Source: an uncultured Bacteroidales bacterium
GTDB lineage: Bacteria; Bacteroidota; Bacteroidia; Bacteroidales; F082
Assembly: GCA_947166105.1 (NCBI GenBank)
Contig: CAMVCZ010000035.1
Coordinates: 1-35,157 of the forward strand
Direction: 5' to 3'
Length of the DNA stretch: 35,157 bases
Position 1 is the first letter of the stretch; every line of letters starts with the position of its first letter. A program made the position numbers and the translations under genes. Below, one piece after another: positions 1-8,064 of this stretch. Under the pieces are notes generated by a model. That model was not told where the DNA came from, searched no databases, and worked only from the letters and a program-made list of their open reading frames with translations.

Positions 1-20
1 GATGTTTCACATTAATTCAA

Positions 21-28
21 TATATTTG
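21..28 (+). promoter_or_regulatory. Bacteroidota -7 promoter box for the first gene
   Basis: TATATTTG followed by C matches the TAnnTTTG consensus of the primary sigma factor in this phylum. The -33 region would lie at or beyond the window edge, so only half of the promoter can be judged. It lies about 57 bases before the first possible start codon of the repeat protein. Confidence 0.4.
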
Positions 29-84
29 CAGTCTCAATTATTGGGTACATTATATTTAACAGTGGCAATGGAAACACTTATTCG

Positions 85-1629
85 GTGGACGGCATGTTTG
101 CCTATTCAACAGATGGAGTGAATTGGTCGGAATTCTATGATGATGTAATGACAGGCAACTTCTCTGTAATAGACGGAGGAACGGTTTATTTCGATGTCAT
201 TTCCTACTTTGAGGGTAACATTGGTACTTATTTGTTAAGTGTCGGCATAACTCGAACCCAACACACTAATAACTACACTATTTCAGTTTCGGCCAATCCT
301 AGCAACGGCGGCATCGTTTCAGGCGGAGGCACCTACAATCAAGGTCAGTCTTGCACTGTTAGTGCCACGGCAAATTCGGGCTACACTTTTGTCAATTGGA
401 CGGAAAACGGGACACAAGTTTCGACCAATGCCAATTACACCTTTACGGTAACTGGAAACAGAAATTTGGTCGCCAATTTCCAAGCCCAACCGCAGCAATA
501 CACAATCAGTGTATCTGCCAGTCCAAACAACGGCGGCAATGTCACAGGCAGTGGCACATATCAACAAGGCCAAACATGCACAGTAAGTGCCACAGCCAAC
601 AGCGGTTACACTTTCGTCAATTGGACGGAAAACGGGACGCAAGTCTCTACCAATCCCAATTACACCTTTACCGTCACAAATAGCAGAAATCTCGTCGCCC
701 ATTTCACAACGCAAGGCTATGTTATTACCGCCATTGCAGACCCAACTAACGGAGGTGTAGTAACCGGCAGTGGTGGTTATAATTATGGAGAAACATGCAC
801 GCTAACTGCTACAGCAAACACAGGTTACACTTTCCAAAGATGGACCAAAAACGGCACACAGGTTTCTACCAATCCTACCCATAGTTTCACGGTTACTGAG
901 TCCGCCACTTATACAGCACACTTTAACGCACAAAACTATACCGTTACAGTGGCTGCCAATCCAAGCAACGCCGGAAGTATTTCGGGCGGAGGTAGTTATA
1001 CCTATGGACAAACTTGTACCGTAACCGCTTCAGCCAACAATGGTTATGCGTTTACGAATTGGACGGAAAACGGGTCGCAGGTTTCCACAAACGCCAGTTA
1101 TAGTTTCACGGTAACAGGCAATCGGAATTTGTTGGCCAACTTTGCCCAAAACACACATACCATTCATGCAACCGCAGGCGCCAATGGTATCATTACACCT
1201 TCGGGAACAATTACAGTGGCACATGGAGCCAACCAATCCTTCTCCATGATACCTGATTCGGATTACGAAGTTCAAGAGGTTTATATCGACGGCAATCCTG
1301 TCGGTGCAATGGCTTCCTACACTTTTACCAATGTGACGGCTGACCACTATATTCATGTCACTTTCACTAATCTGGTCGGCATAAAAGAAAACAACGACTT
1401 CGCGACTGTTATTTATCCAAACCCAACCACAGGAATTGTGAACATCAAATGTAACGAGGCAGCACAAGTCAATGTCTTCAATGCCTTTGGCCAATTGCTA
1501 TTAACCCAAAGCACCAATGGCAATGACCAAGAAACCATCGACATAAGCAACCTACCCAATGGAATTTATCTGATTCAGATGATTGGAGAAAGCGTGACCT
1601 CCACGAAACAAATCATCAAGATTCAATAA
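85..1629 (+). CDS. T9SS-exported repeat protein with five InlB-like repeats, N-terminus missing or broken
   Basis: A cell-surface or secreted protein built of repeats. From the GTG at 85, residues 1-62 are a non-repeat domain remnant. Four divergent InlB B-type repeats follow at about 64-132, 139-207, 212-280 and 284-353; each has a GY(T/A)F(V/Q/T).W(T).NG.QVSTN core. A fifth, more distant repeat lies at 358-428. Residues 437-514 form a T9SS type A sorting domain: YPNPTTG, then VFNAFGQLL, then LPNGIYLIQM and a basic tail. Such cargo needs a signal peptide, but none is visible. The frame is open only back to position 16 and has no ATG before 94. The 5' end is therefore truncated or frameshifted, or the true start is unusual. 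The repeats suggest binding or a stalk function; the ligand is unknown. Confidence 0.75.
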   Translation: MDGMFAYSTDGVNWSEFYDDVMTGNFSVIDGGTVYFDVISYFEGNIGTYLLSVGITRTQHTNNYTISVSANPSNGGIVSGGGTYNQGQSCTVSATANSGYTFVNWTENGTQVSTNANYTFTVTGNRNLVANFQAQPQQYTISVSASPNNGGNVTGSGTYQQGQTCTVSATANSGYTFVNWTENGTQVSTNPNYTFTVTNSRNLVAHFTTQGYVITAIADPTNGGVVTGSGGYNYGETCTLTATANTGYTFQRWTKNGTQVSTNPTHSFTVTESATYTAHFNAQNYTVTVAANPSNAGSISGGGSYTYGQTCTVTASANNGYAFTNWTENGSQVSTNASYSFTVTGNRNLLANFAQNTHTIHATAGANGIITPSGTITVAHGANQSFSMIPDSDYEVQEVYIDGNPVGAMASYTFTNVTADHYIHVTFTNLVGIKENNDFATVIYPNPTTGIVNIKCNEAAQVNVFNAFGQLLLTQSTNGNDQETIDISNLPNGIYLIQMIGESVTSTKQIIKIQ

Positions 1630-1653
1630 TTGAAGTCTGAATCCTTGGCAAAG

Positions 1654-1687
1654 ACTCCCGAAATCTTCACTATTTTGGGAGTTTTTG
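1654..1687 (+). terminator. Rho-independent terminator after the repeat protein
   Basis: The arms ACTCCC.AAAT (1654-1664) and ATTT.GGGAGT (1672-1682) pair and are followed by TTTTG. This separates the repeat protein from the AbiE-like pair. Confidence 0.65.
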
Positions 1688-1709
1688 TCTATTATCTGCC
1701 CGTTTTTTG

Positions 1710-1717
1710 TATCTTTG
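1710..1717 (+). promoter_or_regulatory. -7 promoter box of the AbiE-like pair
   Basis: TATCTTTG followed by C, only 4 bases before the ATG at 1722. The transcript leader would be extremely short or absent, so the first gene may be near-leaderless. Confidence 0.45.
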
Positions 1718-1721
1718 CAGC

Positions 1722-2015
1722 ATGACAACGCGAGAAAAATACATAGCCGACCATGCTGCCTTGTTTTGGTACACACCCGAAGCCAAAAAGAAAGATATTA
1801 GCGACAGCCTTTTGGTGGAAACAATACTGAACTATGGCACAATGGACGATGTGAAAGCCTTATTCAACCTGATGGGTATGGATAAAGTAGCCGATGTTTT
1901 CTTTGCAGCAAAAGGCAGACAAAAACTGAACTACTTCCCGCAGATTTACAATTTTTTCACCTTGGTATTCAACCGTTATGTTCCACAAAGAAGTCCTGAA
2001 CGGCAAGCAAACTGA
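1722..2015 (+). CDS. Small partner protein of the AbiEii-like gene (candidate antitoxin)
   Basis: A 97-residue soluble protein of unknown function. I chose the ATG at 1722 because an upstream TTG (1707) would lie inside the promoter box. It is rich in helix-forming residues, with no signal peptide or membrane segment. Its last 38 bases overlap the start of the AbiEii-like nucleotidyltransferase gene, so the two are co-transcribed and probably translationally coupled. Small proteins of this kind (a DUF6922-like assignment is my best guess) often precede AbiEii-like genes in Bacteroidota. I do not see the longer winged-helix antitoxin AbiEi of classical AbiE. Calling it an antitoxin rests on gene position alone. 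Confidence 0.6.
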   Translation: MTTREKYIADHAALFWYTPEAKKKDISDSLLVETILNYGTMDDVKALFNLMGMDKVADVFFAAKGRQKLNYFPQIYNFFTLVFNRYVPQRSPERQAN

Positions 2016-2598
2016 ACTCTTGCCTCTCATCGGAGAGTTCAAGCGAGAATATTACCTTGTGGGAGGCACCGCCATAGCCCTTTATCTCGGACATCGGCGT
2101 TCCATCGACTTCGACTTGTTCAAGTTCGCTCCGCTCAACAGAAAAAAGAATCTTGAAAAAGTTCAATCATCGGGGTTTCCTTCCATTGTCACATGGAACG
2201 TCACTGACCAAATGAACTTGGTAGTCAACGAAGTAAAAGTCACTTTCTTCCAATATCCTTTCCAAATCAAGGCTAACAATAGCTTTGACAACATTATTAA
2301 GTTGCCTGAATTGTTGAACCTTGCTGCAATGAAAGCTTACGCATTAGGAAGAAGGTCGAAATGGAAAGACTATGTGGATTTGTATTTTCTTTTGAAAGAG
2401 AAGTTTTCAATTGACGAAATCAGCCAAAGAGCAATTGAAATCTATGGTGATTTGTTTTCGGACAAACTATTCCGCTCACAATTGTCCTATTTTGAAGATG
2501 TTGACTACTCGGAAGAAGTCGATTATATTATTGTTAATCCTCCAACTGATGGTGAAATCAAACAGTATTTGATTGAAATTTCGACCGCCATTGGCTAA
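1978..2598 (+). CDS. AbiEii/AbiGii-family nucleotidyltransferase (type IV toxin-like)
   Basis: A 206-residue nucleotidyltransferase-fold protein of the AbiEii toxin family. In classical AbiE this is the growth-inhibiting toxin that triggers abortive infection by phage. The core signature is clear: YYLVGGTAIAL (residues 25-35) is the GG(S/T) motif, and SIDFDLF (42-48) supplies the metal-binding D44 and D46. AAMKAYAL (117-124) and KWKDYVDLYFLL (128-139) are the conserved helices with the family K and D residues. The start at 1978 overlaps the upstream small gene by 38 bases. Length fits the shorter Bacteroidota versions. Some members of this superfamily act as tRNA-modifying toxins; the target here is unknown. 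Confidence 0.8.
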   Translation: MFHKEVLNGKQTELLPLIGEFKREYYLVGGTAIALYLGHRRSIDFDLFKFAPLNRKKNLEKVQSSGFPSIVTWNVTDQMNLVVNEVKVTFFQYPFQIKANNSFDNIIKLPELLNLAAMKAYALGRRSKWKDYVDLYFLLKEKFSIDEISQRAIEIYGDLFSDKLFRSQLSYFEDVDYSEEVDYIIVNPPTDGEIKQYLIEISTAIG

Positions 2599-2645
2599 AC
2601 ATCATTTTTCTTTCTGATGGCACTATTTGTTTCCCCGAATTATTG

Positions 2646-2653
2646 TACCTTTG
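2646..2653 (+). promoter_or_regulatory. -7 promoter box of the PorE-like gene
   Basis: TACCTTTG followed by C lies 52 bases before the ATG at 2705. A 16-base stretch around it, TTGTACCTTTGCCCAA, recurs exactly at the prfA promoter. Confidence 0.6.
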
Positions 2654-2704
2654 CCCAATAATAAAAACGCCCTTTCCGCGTTTGCAAAAAGAGAATTTAC
2701 GTCT

Positions 2705-5161
2705 ATGAAAAGATACCTCCTAATCATCATGTCGGCCCTGTTCATTTTTATGAGCAGCGACCTTTACGCACAAAGAAGAAATCCGGCCAAGAACGCCGAC
2801 TTAGCCTTCGGGCGGAAACAATACACCGAGGCCGCCGACCGCTACAAGAAAGCCTACCGCAAGGTGCGCCGCAACAAGGACGAGCGCAACCGCATCAGTT
2901 TCCAAATGGGTGAGTGCTACCGACTTATCGGCCTCACCAAACGCGCCGAGCCTTTCTACAAACGGCTGCTGAAAACGGAGTACCCCAACACCCACCCCGA
3001 AGTGTATCTCTATTTGGCTGAAACCTACAAGATGAACGAAAAGTTCAATGATGCCATCGAAATGTATGAGACCTACGCCGAAAAGGTGCCCGAAGACCCG
3101 CGTGGACTTCTCGGTGCGGAAACCACGCGGACGATTCAAGAATGGATGGAGAACCCGTCGAAATATGAACTCACGCCATTGAAGAAAATCAACTCCACAA
3201 AGGACTCCGACTATTGTGCCACTTGGCTCAACAACAACTACAACGAGATCATCTTCACCTCCACTCGCGACGCGGCCACGGGCAAAGAAAAAGACGGCAT
3301 CACCGGACAGGAGTTTGCCGATTTCTTCACCTCGAAGCAAGACCGCAAAGGCGACTGGAGCACGCCCGTACTCGCCGACGAGAGCGAAAATGTGAACACC
3401 ACAGCCAGCGAAGGCACACCGTTTATGAACGAGAGATGCACCAAAATGTACTTCACCCGTTGCCAAAACGGTGCCCACAAAAAGAACGGCTGCCAAATCA
3501 TGGTGGCTGGCAAGAGCGGCGGCAGTTTCTCTGAGGCGCGTCCCGTGGAAATCGCTGGTGTCGACACATTAGACATCATTGGTCACCCCACGCTGACGAA
3601 TGACGAATTGGTCATCTATTTCGCCGCAGAGCGCAAAGGCGGTTTTGGCGGCAACGACATTTGGGTGGCCATGCGCGACAACGCTTCTGAGCCTTTCAAG
3701 CACCCGTTCAACCTCGGCGAGCGCATCAATACCGCTGGGAATGAGGTGTTTCCGTTCCTGAGATACGACACCGTCCTCTATTTTGCCTCCGACGGTCATG
3801 GCGGCATGGGCGGTTTGGACATTTTCGTCAGTTCGATGGACACAGCAGGCGAATGGGGCGAGCCGCGCAACCTGAAATACCCTATCAATTCGACTGGAGA
3901 CGACTTCGGCATAGTGTTTCACCCCACCGAGGAACGCGGTTTCATCTCATCAAGTCGTGGCAACAACCGTGGCTTGGACAACATCTATTATTTTGAGGAG
4001 CCTCCCATCCTGTTCACCTTCTCTGGCACGGTGAAGGATGCCAAAACCAAGCAATTGGTCAGCAATGCAACCGTCAGATTAGTCGGCAGCGACGGCTCCA
4101 ATCTTTCTACCCGCACCAACGACAAGGGCTACTTCAACTTCAGCGACAGTCAAATCAACAAGAACACGACTTACGACATCACCATCGACAAGGACAACTA
4201 CTTCACATTCACCGCTCAAGAAACGACCATCGGCTTGGAATTCAGCAAGGACATCGAGAAGGATTTCGACATCGAACCCATCCCGCAAGAGCCTATCATG
4301 CTGCCCGACATCCTTTATGATTTGGGCAAATGGGACCTGAAGCCGCAGTTTGAGGACTCGCTGCAAGGCCTGATTGAAACGCTTCAAGTCAACCCGACCA
4401 TCACGATTGAGTTGGCTTCGCACACCGATGCCCGCGACACTGACGAGCGCAACGACATTTTGTCGCAAAAACGTGCCCAAAGCGTGGTTGACTATCTGAT
4501 TATCAGAGGCATTGACCCGTTGCGCTTGACCGCAAAAGGCTATGGTGAACGTGTGCCGCGCACTATCCAGAACGACATCACCGTGAAGGGCTATACCTTC
4601 AAATCGGGCACGAGGCTGACCGAGGATTTCATCAACTCGCTACCTAACACCGAAGTAAAGGAAGCCGCTCACCAGATGAACCGCCGCACCGAGTTCCGCA
4701 TTTTGAGCAAGGACTATGTGCCTCGCGAACAAATCAAGGAAGGCGGCACGGTCAACATCGCCATCAACCCGCAAGAAGATCAAACCGAGCATTTCACCGT
4801 GACTCAGAAAGGCTATTTCACCTTCTTCGCCAACGTTGACGGCTACAACGAGCCTTTCACCTACAGCCAAAACGCCGACTTCTGCGTGTCGGAAAGCCGC
4901 GCCTTGGAAATGCTGAAGAACGGCCGCATCTCCGCCGACGACTTCAAGGGCGAAGTAGACAAAATCCTCACCACTGGCGGCATTGCCAACGACGCTGTCT
5001 TTGTTATCAAAGAGGTGAGAATTGCAGGCCGCTCCCTCTACAACGTGGAGTGTAAGGTGGTCAAACGGATGGTCGAGCAATGGGTCATTGGACAGAAGAA
5101 CATGAAGCAACTCGGCAACTTCGAGTTTGACACTAAAGACAAGAAACTGAAATTCAAATAA
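2705..5161 (+). CDS. PorE-like OmpA-family protein (TPR, PD40 propeller, CRD, OmpA domain)
   Basis: Probable periplasmic or outer-membrane-associated protein that anchors to peptidoglycan. The domain order matches PorE, a T9SS accessory protein. The ATG at 2705 begins a signal peptide (hydrophobic core LLIIMSALFIFM, cleavage near YAQ). Residues about 31-130 are TPR helices, and 165-430 are WD40-like PD40 repeats with FASDGHGG and DIW/DIFV motifs. Residues 436-520 are a carboxypeptidase-regulatory-like beta domain. Residues 529-665 are the OmpA C-terminal domain, with SHTDARD and NRRTEF. About 150 further residues follow the OmpA domain. The protein is 818 residues, longer than PorE as I remember it, and lacks a lipobox cysteine, so another OmpA/TPR paralogue is possible. 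Two T9SS cargo proteins in the window fit the role. Confidence 0.7.
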   Translation: MKRYLLIIMSALFIFMSSDLYAQRRNPAKNADLAFGRKQYTEAADRYKKAYRKVRRNKDERNRISFQMGECYRLIGLTKRAEPFYKRLLKTEYPNTHPEVYLYLAETYKMNEKFNDAIEMYETYAEKVPEDPRGLLGAETTRTIQEWMENPSKYELTPLKKINSTKDSDYCATWLNNNYNEIIFTSTRDAATGKEKDGITGQEFADFFTSKQDRKGDWSTPVLADESENVNTTASEGTPFMNERCTKMYFTRCQNGAHKKNGCQIMVAGKSGGSFSEARPVEIAGVDTLDIIGHPTLTNDELVIYFAAERKGGFGGNDIWVAMRDNASEPFKHPFNLGERINTAGNEVFPFLRYDTVLYFASDGHGGMGGLDIFVSSMDTAGEWGEPRNLKYPINSTGDDFGIVFHPTEERGFISSSRGNNRGLDNIYYFEEPPILFTFSGTVKDAKTKQLVSNATVRLVGSDGSNLSTRTNDKGYFNFSDSQINKNTTYDITIDKDNYFTFTAQETTIGLEFSKDIEKDFDIEPIPQEPIMLPDILYDLGKWDLKPQFEDSLQGLIETLQVNPTITIELASHTDARDTDERNDILSQKRAQSVVDYLIIRGIDPLRLTAKGYGERVPRTIQNDITVKGYTFKSGTRLTEDFINSLPNTEVKEAAHQMNRRTEFRILSKDYVPREQIKEGGTVNIAINPQEDQTEHFTVTQKGYFTFFANVDGYNEPFTYSQNADFCVSESRALEMLKNGRISADDFKGEVDKILTTGGIANDAVFVIKEVRIAGRSLYNVECKVVKRMVEQWVIGQKNMKQLGNFEFDTKDKKLKFK

Positions 5162-5166
5162 CCAAC

Positions 5167-5235
5167 GGCCCTTCGACAAGCTCAGGGACCTTAGGTTTCA
5201 CGAAAAACAAGGGTCCCTGAGCCTGTCGAAGGGCC
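5167..5235 (+). repeat. Twin palindromic (REP-like) element after the PorE-like gene
   Basis: Two 24-base arms, 5167-5190 and 5212-5235, are inverted copies with one mismatch and a 21-base loop. The core CCTTCGACAAGCTCAGG belongs to a short repeat type that I have seen scattered through many bacterial genomes. The same core sits inside a coding gene at 15352-15370. Here it lies between two same-strand genes and may also terminate or stabilise the upstream transcript. Confidence 0.8.
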
Positions 5236-5257
5236 CGACCCAAAGAAAAACCAACTC

Positions 5258-6418
5258 ATGGACAATCGCTACAGTCAACGCGGCGTTTCAGCCGAAAAGG
5301 AAGACATCCACAACGCCATCAAGAACCTCGACAAGGGCTTGTATCCCAACGCTTTCTGCAAAATCATCCCCGACATCCTCGGCCATGACCCGCTTTATTG
5401 CAACATCATGCACGCCGACGGCGCGGGAACCAAATCCTCATTGGCCTACCTCTATTGGAAAGAGACCGGCGACATGAGCGTGTGGGAAGGCGTGGCGCAA
5501 GACGCCGTGGTGATGAACACCGACGACCTCATCTGCGTGGGCGCGACCGACAACATGCTCCTCTCCTCCACCATCGGGCGCAACAAGAGCCTCATTCCGG
5601 GCGAGGTGATTTCAGCCTTGATTAACGGAACGGAGCATTTCTTGGAGATGTTGCGCAAACTCGGCATCGGCATCTACCTCACCGGTGGCGAAACCGCCGA
5701 TGTGGGCGACTTGGTGCGTACAGTCATCGTCGACAGCACCGTGACGACACGCATCCGTCGTGACGAAGTGATTGAGAACAACATACAGCCGAATGATGTC
5801 ATCGTGGCCTTCGCCTCCTACGGACAAGCCACCTACGAGGACAGCTACAACGGCGGCATGGGCAGCAACGGCCTCACCTCGGCCCGCCACGACATGCTGA
5901 ACCATTATCTGGCTGAGAAATACGATGAAAGCTACGACCACAGCATCCCTGAGAACTTGGTCTATTCCGGTCCGCACAAACTCACCGACGCGACCGAAGT
6001 CCCAGGCGTTGACGTGGGCAAGCTCATCCTCTCGCCCACCCGCACCTACGCCCCGCTGATGATTCCGATTTTGAAGGAGTTCCGCAAACAGATCCACGGA
6101 ATCATCCATTGCAGTGGTGGTGCGCAGACCAAAGTGCTGCATTTTGTTGACAAGCTGCACATTGTGAAAGACAATATGTTGGCCTTGCCGCCCTTGTTCC
6201 GAATGATTCAAGCAGCCTCGGGCACCGACTGGCACGAGATGTACAAGGTCTTCAACATGGGCCACCGCTTGGAGATTTACACCAACGAAAAGGCCGCCAA
6301 TGAGATGATTTCTATTGCCAAGCAGTTCAATATCGATAGCCAGATTATTGGTCATGTGGAGGCATCGCAAACTAAGAGATTGACTATCAAGAGCGGGTTG
6401 GGAACATTTGAGTATTAA
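5258..6418 (+). CDS. purM: Phosphoribosylformylglycinamidine cyclo-ligase (AIR synthase)
   Basis: Cytosolic purine-synthesis enzyme that closes the imidazole ring of formylglycinamidine ribotide, using ATP, to give AIR. The 386-residue length and N-terminus fit the Bacteroidota form of PurM. Visible motifs are YSQRGVSAEKED at the start, HADGAGTKSS (residues 52-61) for nucleotide binding, NTDDLICVGA (87-96), LTGGETADVGD (141-151) and NGLTSARH. The C-terminal half carries HCSGGAQTKVLHF and FNMGHRLEIY. The start ATG at 5258 lies 22 bases after the palindromic repeat. A lipoprotein gene and prfA follow on the same strand. Confidence 0.93.
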   Translation: MDNRYSQRGVSAEKEDIHNAIKNLDKGLYPNAFCKIIPDILGHDPLYCNIMHADGAGTKSSLAYLYWKETGDMSVWEGVAQDAVVMNTDDLICVGATDNMLLSSTIGRNKSLIPGEVISALINGTEHFLEMLRKLGIGIYLTGGETADVGDLVRTVIVDSTVTTRIRRDEVIENNIQPNDVIVAFASYGQATYEDSYNGGMGSNGLTSARHDMLNHYLAEKYDESYDHSIPENLVYSGPHKLTDATEVPGVDVGKLILSPTRTYAPLMIPILKEFRKQIHGIIHCSGGAQTKVLHFVDKLHIVKDNMLALPPLFRMIQAASGTDWHEMYKVFNMGHRLEIYTNEKAANEMISIAKQFNIDSQIIGHVEASQTKRLTIKSGLGTFEY

Positions 6419-6440
6419 AGACCTACAAATCATAAACATC

Positions 6441-6851
6441 ATGAACAAATCGAAGTTTTTAGCCTTAATGAGTATTTTGCTCATTTTCGGATTCACAAGT
6501 TGCAACAAAAACGGTGAAAAAGTCACCATCAAAACAAATCAGCCGGAAATTGTTAATGCACATCATGCAAAAATTACAGGCACCATCAAATCGCTTGACA
6601 AAAGCATTAATGAGCTTTGGGCTTACGGTTATTGCTTAGGAGAAGAACCCAATCCTGACATGTCACAAATGGTCTCTTGCGTTTATGCAACGGACTATGA
6701 CCATCCTGATGTATCACTACCGAGACCGTTTGAGTATACGCTTGTTGGTCTGGAGCAAGAAACAGAATACCATTTCAGGGCTTTTGCTTTTCTCAATGAA
6801 AATTCGGTTGTTTTTGGAAAGGATATTAGTTTTACAACCCCTGCTGAATAA
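6441..6851 (+). CDS. Small lipoprotein with a fibronectin III-like domain
   Basis: A 136-residue exported lipoprotein of unknown function. The ATG at 6441 was chosen because it begins a typical lipoprotein signal (MNKSKF, hydrophobic LALMSILLIFGF, lipobox FTSC), while an upstream start would add a charged stretch. The mature part resembles the single Fn3-like modules common in Bacteroidales surface lipoproteins: YTLVGLEQETEYHFRAFAF followed by FGKDISFTTP. The gene starts 22 bases after purM on the same strand and is followed by a strong hairpin, so it may be read with purM. It is not part of purine metabolism by sequence. Confidence 0.7.
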   Translation: MNKSKFLALMSILLIFGFTSCNKNGEKVTIKTNQPEIVNAHHAKITGTIKSLDKSINELWAYGYCLGEEPNPDMSQMVSCVYATDYDHPDVSLPRPFEYTLVGLEQETEYHFRAFAFLNENSVVFGKDISFTTPAE

Positions 6852-6875
6852 GTTAAGCTGACATAAGTCAAGAAC

Positions 6876-6920
6876 AATTATTGGCGAAAATTGGCAAAAC
6901 ACCGATTTTCGCCAATAATT
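6876..6920 (+). terminator. Perfect 16-bp hairpin between the lipoprotein gene and prfA
   Basis: The arms 6876-6891 and 6905-6920 are exact reverse complements of 16 bases with a 13-base loop, followed by TTTTG. It could terminate the upstream transcript. It ends only 3 bases before the prfA -7 box, so it also occupies the -10 to -50 region of that promoter and could be an operator. Confidence 0.6.
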
Positions 6921-6923
6921 TTG

Positions 6924-6931
6924 TACCTTTG
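6924..6931 (+). promoter_or_regulatory. -7 promoter box of the prfA operon
   Basis: TACCTTTG followed by C, 18 bases before the GTG start at 6950. The flanking 16 bases are identical to those of the PorE-like promoter. Confidence 0.6.
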
Positions 6932-6949
6932 CCCAACAATTCTAAAACC

Positions 6950-8053
6950 GTGGACATCACCGAAAAATTAGAAACAATAAAGCACCGCTGGGAGGAAATG
7001 GGCGAACAGCTCGCCGACCCTGCCGTGGCTTCCGACATGAAAAAGTTCGTGAAGCTCAACAAGGACTACAAGGACTTGGAGCCAATCGTCATGGCCTTCA
7101 AGGAATACAAGACACTGAAAACCAACGTGGAAGAAGCCCGCGAAATTCTTGCCACTGAGAAGGACGAGGAGATGCGCAAGATGGCCCAAGAGGAGTTGGA
7201 CACCGCCCAAACGCGCATCGAACATTTGGAGCAGGACATCCGCGTGATGATGATTCCCAAAGACCCGCAAGACAGCAAGAACGCCACCATGGAAATCCGT
7301 GCGGGCACGGGCGGCGACGAAGCCTGCCTTTTCGCTGGAGACCTGTTCCGAATGTACAGCAAATTCTGCGAAAACCGTGGCTGGAAGGTCGAAGTGACCA
7401 GCGTGAGCGAAGGCGCGAGCGGCGGCTACAAAGAAATCGACTTCACCGTGACGGGCAATGGCTGTTATGGCATTTTGAAATTCGAGTCGGGTGTTCACCG
7501 CGTGCAGCGTGTGCCCAAGACCGAGACCCAAGGCCGCATCCACACCTCCGCCGCCTCGGTGGCCGTGTTGCCCGAAGCCGAGGAGTTCGACGTGGAAATC
7601 AACGAGGGCGAAATTAAGTGGGACACCTTCCGCTCAAGCGGGGCTGGCGGACAGAATGTGAACAAAGTGGAGTCGGGCGTGCGCCTGCGTTATATGTGGA
7701 AGAACCCCAACACGGGCGAAATGCAGGAAATCCTCATCGAGTGTACCGAAACCCGCGACCAACCCAAGAACCGTGAACGGGCCTTGGCGCGACTACGCAC
7801 ACGCATCTACGACATGGAATACCAGAAATACATCAGCGACATCTCCGCCAAGCGCAAGACCATGGTCTCCACCGGCGACCGCTCGGCGAAAATTCGCACC
7901 TATAACTACCCCCAAGGCCGCGTCACTGACCACCGCGTGGAAGGTTTGACGGTCTATAACCTCTCCGCCGTCATGGATGGCGACTTGGATGAAATCATCA
8001 ACAAGTTGATGATGGCGGAAAACGCTGAAAGACTGAAAGAAGAAATAATGTAA
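6950..8053 (+). CDS. prfA: Peptide chain release factor 1
   Basis: Class I release factor that reads UAA and UAG stop codons and triggers peptide release on the ribosome. From the GTG at 6950 the protein has 367 residues. The PxT anticodon-like motif (PKT) falls at 189-191 and GGQ at 233-235, the same GGQ numbering as I recall for E. coli RF1, which supports this start. The earlier in-frame TTG at 6881 lies inside a hairpin upstream of the promoter. Other conserved stretches are AGTGGDEACLFAGDL and GRVTDHRV near the C-terminus. It heads a run of genes with a 11-base gap to the restriction gene. Confidence 0.93.
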   Translation: MDITEKLETIKHRWEEMGEQLADPAVASDMKKFVKLNKDYKDLEPIVMAFKEYKTLKTNVEEAREILATEKDEEMRKMAQEELDTAQTRIEHLEQDIRVMMIPKDPQDSKNATMEIRAGTGGDEACLFAGDLFRMYSKFCENRGWKVEVTSVSEGASGGYKEIDFTVTGNGCYGILKFESGVHRVQRVPKTETQGRIHTSAASVAVLPEAEEFDVEINEGEIKWDTFRSSGAGGQNVNKVESGVRLRYMWKNPNTGEMQEILIECTETRDQPKNRERALARLRTRIYDMEYQKYISDISAKRKTMVSTGDRSAKIRTYNYPQGRVTDHRVEGLTVYNLSAVMDGDLDEIINKLMMAENAERLKEEIM

Positions 8054-8064
8054 ATCAAGCCATT

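Noticed and set aside
1030..1494. 154-residue open frame on the minus strand
   Set aside because: Shadow of the T9SS repeat protein; composition follows its repeats.
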